Of a DNA stretch of 64,000 nt, positions 62,026-64,000 are shown piece after piece. This DNA is from Oscillospiraceae bacterium (GTDB lineage Bacteria; Bacillota; Clostridia; Oscillospirales; Oscillospiraceae): assembly GCA_017430455.1 (NCBI GenBank), contig JAFRMX010000005.1:1-64000 (forward strand), in the 5' to 3' direction. The notes under the pieces were generated by a model. The model searched no databases, was not told the DNA's origin, and saw only the letters and a list, made by a program, of their open reading frames with translations. Both the position numbers and the translations under genes were made by a program. Each line of letters starts with the position of its first letter. Positions within the stretch are counted from its first letter, which is position 1.

Positions 62026-62367
62026 ATGCATGAACTTGCGCTGACTCAGGGCATAATCGACATAGTCTGTTCTGAACAGGAAAAACAGGGCTTTAAGGAT
62101 GTCCGGGAAATACGGCTGAAAGTCGGGGAGTATTCGGGAATAGTTCCCGATTATATAAAGGATTTTTTCCCGATGGTCTCAAAAGGGACCTGCGCCGAAA
62201 GTGCAGAGCTCGCAATAAGTTTCATCCCGGCGGAGATCAAATGCCGGGACTGCGGCTTTGAGGGAAGACCCGGCACCCGGAAGATGTTTTGCCCGCAATG
62301 CGGAAGCACTGCGTTTACTATGGTAAAGGGCAGAGAATTTTATGTCGAAAATATTTTGGTAGAATAA
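62026..62367 (+). CDS. hypA: Hydrogenase nickel-insertion protein HypA
   Basis: A 113-residue nickel metallochaperone. N-terminal MHE supplies the nickel ligand His2; the zinc site is Cys73/Cys76 (CRDC) and Cys89/Cys92 (CPQC). It sits between the large subunit and the Mrp-type genes. Its usual partner hypB is not in the window. Confidence 0.95.
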   Translation: MHELALTQGIIDIVCSEQEKQGFKDVREIRLKVGEYSGIVPDYIKDFFPMVSKGTCAESAELAISFIPAEIKCRDCGFEGRPGTRKMFCPQCGSTAFTMVKGREFYVENILVE

Positions 62368-62385
62368 ATAAGAGAGGTGAGATTT

Positions 62386-62907
62386 TTGCAAAAAACTAAA
62401 CTACCTGCAGTATTGACCACCTTTATCGTCTGCTTCGCGTTCTGGATAATCATTACCTGGTCTTTTGATATCCAGGAACTTGCAGGCGGGGCGGTGGTGA
62501 GCCTTGCGGTTGCGCTGTTTTCCGCCAGGTTCTTTATACATGAAAACGCGTTCTGGTTCTTTAATCCCGCAAAATTCTTCAGCCTGCTCCTCTACTGCAT
62601 AGTCATATTCCCCATTGAGCTTATTAAGGCGAATGTCGATGTGGCGAAGAGGTGTTTTACCGGCTGCAGGAATGTAAATCCGGGAATCGTGAAGATTCCG
62701 GTCGGACTTAAAAGCGAATACGGCCAATCCATGCTTGCCAACTCCATCACTCTTACCCCCGGGACCATTACCATGGAGGTGACCGAAGAGGACGGGCAGA
62801 CATATTACTATGTACACTGGATAGATGTGGCGGCAGAGAGCGGCGAGGCAGCCGGTGAAAAGATCAAGGGGACTCTGGAAAAAGGTATAAGGAGGATATT
62901 CAAATGA
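62386..62907 (+). CDS. MrpE/MnhE-like (MbhA) subunit
   Basis: A 173-residue membrane protein with two to three N-terminal helices and a cytoplasmic C-terminal domain of the PF01899 type (SMLANSITLTPGTITMEV, VHWIDV). Part of the Mrp cation/proton antiporter module, found in Pyrococcus-type Mbh as MbhA. Start TTG 62386 is set by AGAGGTGA just upstream; GTG 62377 lies inside that site. Confidence 0.9.
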   Translation: MQKTKLPAVLTTFIVCFAFWIIITWSFDIQELAGGAVVSLAVALFSARFFIHENAFWFFNPAKFFSLLLYCIVIFPIELIKANVDVAKRCFTGCRNVNPGIVKIPVGLKSEYGQSMLANSITLTPGTITMEVTEEDGQTYYYVHWIDVAAESGEAAGEKIKGTLEKGIRRIFK

Positions 62908-63164
62908 CTATGATAGAACTTATAGGCTTTGGTATATTCTTCATCTGCCTGGCGCTTTGCGCGCTCATAAGACTGGCCAAGGGGCCGACGCCCGCCGACA
63001 GAATGGTGGCCGGAGATGCAGCCGACAACCTTATATGCTGTGCGATGATCCTCTTTTCGATATACAGCGGCAGAGGCATATATCTCGATATAGCGCTTGT
63101 TGGAGCGATGCTCGGCATTCTCGACACGATGCTTGTCGGCCGTTACCTGGAAGGGAGGCTTTGA
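62904..63164 (+). CDS. MrpF/MnhF-like (MbhB) subunit
   Basis: An 86-residue three-helix protein with the family core IRLAKGPTPADRMVAGDA (about 22-39). Overlaps the previous stop (ATGA). Confidence 0.9.
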   Translation: MTMIELIGFGIFFICLALCALIRLAKGPTPADRMVAGDAADNLICCAMILFSIYSGRGIYLDIALVGAMLGILDTMLVGRYLEGRL

Positions 63165-63165
63165 T

Positions 63166-63513
63166 ATGGCGATACGTATAGTTATAGATATCCTTATCGC
63201 CATTGGCGCGATATTTGCCCTTGCAGGGACGATAGGCATTCTTAAAATGCCCGATACCTATTGCCGTATGCAGGCAAGCACCTGTGTAGCCACCCTGGGG
63301 ACGCTCTGCACCTCGATAGGCGGAGTACTCTACGCGGCAATTATCATGCATTCTGCTTCTGCAGCGGTGAAGATCGCCGTCATAGCGCTCATGATAATCT
63401 TGACAAACCCCTTGGGCGCCCATGCCATAGCCAAAGGCGCATACAGAAACGGCATACGTCCCGAGAAGGAAATGACAGTAGATGATTACGGGAGGGATAT
63501 GAAAAATGAGTAA
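63166..63513 (+). CDS. MrpG/MnhG-like (MbhC) subunit
   Basis: A 115-residue protein with three helices; family features GTIGILKMPDTYCRMQAST (about 24-42) and LTNPLGAHAIAKGAYR. Start ATG 63166 follows AGGGAGG; longer readings into mrpF are unlikely. Overlaps the next gene by 8 bases. Confidence 0.9.
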   Translation: MAIRIVIDILIAIGAIFALAGTIGILKMPDTYCRMQASTCVATLGTLCTSIGGVLYAAIIMHSASAAVKIAVIALMIILTNPLGAHAIAKGAYRNGIRPEKEMTVDDYGRDMKNE

Positions 63514-63760
63514 TATAATAGTTATTCTGAACATCCTGACTGTTGTCGGGCTCTGCGTTTCGGCGGTTATGGCAGTGCATTTTGAAAAACTCCTCTCCTC
63601 CGTAATAGCACTCGGGGTGACCGGACTGTTTGCTGCAGCCGAATTTCTGCTTCTGCACGCGCCTGATGTTGCCATATCCGAGGCGGCGGTCGGAGCGGTC
63701 CTTACACCGGTAATCTTCATCATTACCCTTAAGAAGATCAAGGGGAGGGATGACGAATGA
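63506..63760 (+). CDS. MrpB N-domain-like DUF4040 (MbhD) subunit
   Basis: An 84-residue protein with three helices. The DUF4040 core LLLHAPDVAISEAAVGAVL (about 48-66) corresponds to the MrpA C-terminal/MbhD element that lines the ion path. Overlaps the next start (ATGA). Confidence 0.9.
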   Translation: MSNIIVILNILTVVGLCVSAVMAVHFEKLLSSVIALGVTGLFAAAEFLLLHAPDVAISEAAVGAVLTPVIFIITLKKIKGRDDE

Positions 63761-64000
63761 AAAAATTTCTGACATGGTTCGCCATTATAACCATCCTGGC
63801 CGCAGGAATATTCTCAGCGGTTACAATGGCAGGTTTCCCGAGAACTTATGAAGGACAGAACGCTTCGGTCTCAGTCTATGAGCTGCAGCAGGATCCGTCC
63901 TCCTATGACGACTCCTCCGTTGACGGAGCAGCCGGAGCGATCGTCCAGCAGAACCTGGAGAAGACCCATGCGGTCAATGATGTGACCTCGATAGTCTTCG
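63757..64000 (+). CDS. MbhE/MrpB-like subunit (truncated by window end)
   Basis: Only the first 81 codons are present: a signal-like hydrophobic start (MKKFLTWFAIITILAAGIFS), a periplasm-like acidic loop and the beginning of NDVTSIVF, the place where the MrpB/MnhB family continues with its FRxxDTLGE motif. The rest lies beyond 64000. Confidence 0.8.
   Translation, partial: MKKFLTWFAIITILAAGIFSAVTMAGFPRTYEGQNASVSVYELQQDPSSYDDSSVDGAAGAIVQQNLEKTHAVNDVTSIVF

Overview
The window looks like one contiguous chromosomal segment of an anaerobic, Gram-positive, mid-GC member of the Clostridia. This is inferred from the gene set: class B sortases with sortase-anchored giant surface proteins, AddAB, YitT/DUF2179, type-2 GalT, an ECF folate S-component, zinc-type L33 and L31, consensus -35/-10 promoters with 16-17 bp spacing, and a membrane-bound [NiFe] hydrogenase. 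I do not name a species. No tRNA, rRNA, CRISPR array, transposase or phage gene was seen.

Layout. 1-16.3 kb is a cell-surface island: a 5'-truncated protein of pilin-type isopeptide domains, a divergently transcribed sortase B, a small exported protein, a 3254-residue adhesin (InlB-type, MucBP-like and MBG-type repeats, including four tandem 528-bp units), a second sortase B, and a Pro-rich exported protein in an operon with a glycerophosphodiesterase. 17.2-19.7 kb holds an MFS transporter and another Pro-rich exported protein. 19.8-21.9 kb is the rpmG-secE-nusG-rplK-rplA operon, which ends at a terminator without rplJ/rplL. 22.0-24.1 kb carries nucleoside salvage (deoD, udk, tdk). 24.1-31.4 kb carries an ABC exporter fused to an acetyltransferase, YitT, a YdcF/SanA-like protein, a DtxR/MntR regulator, a diguanylate cyclase, a C39-like protease and greA. 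31.5-38.3 kb is addBA, followed by rpmE.

38.7-47.3 kb is a compact six-gene operon bounded by its own promoter, the rpmE terminator upstream and the vanY promoter downstream. It encodes an exported protein, a phosphodiester-glycosidase-like protein, a membrane protein that joins an Lgt-like domain to leucine-rich repeats, an MBOAT acyltransferase, a DHHW (AlgX/AlgJ-like) protein and a GT-C-type membrane protein. I infer a surface-polymer modification pathway; this is the best candidate for an undescribed system. 47.3-53.9 kb is a housekeeping operon (vanY-like, galT, murI, ywiB-like, argS, folT-like, trmN6-like). A small two-cluster ferredoxin and a sodium-dependent NSS transporter follow on the minus strand.

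56.0-64.0 kb encodes [NiFe] hydrogenase maturation (hypF, C, D, E, A) interleaved with a group-4 membrane-bound hydrogenase: a NuoC-like subunit, a catalytic subunit with all four Ni-binding cysteines, and Mrp antiporter-type subunits E, F, G, B and a truncated MbhE-like gene at the right edge. The likely role is H2 evolution coupled to ion pumping. The electron-transferring small subunit, quinone-site-like subunit and MrpC/D homologues must lie beyond position 64000 if the complex is complete.
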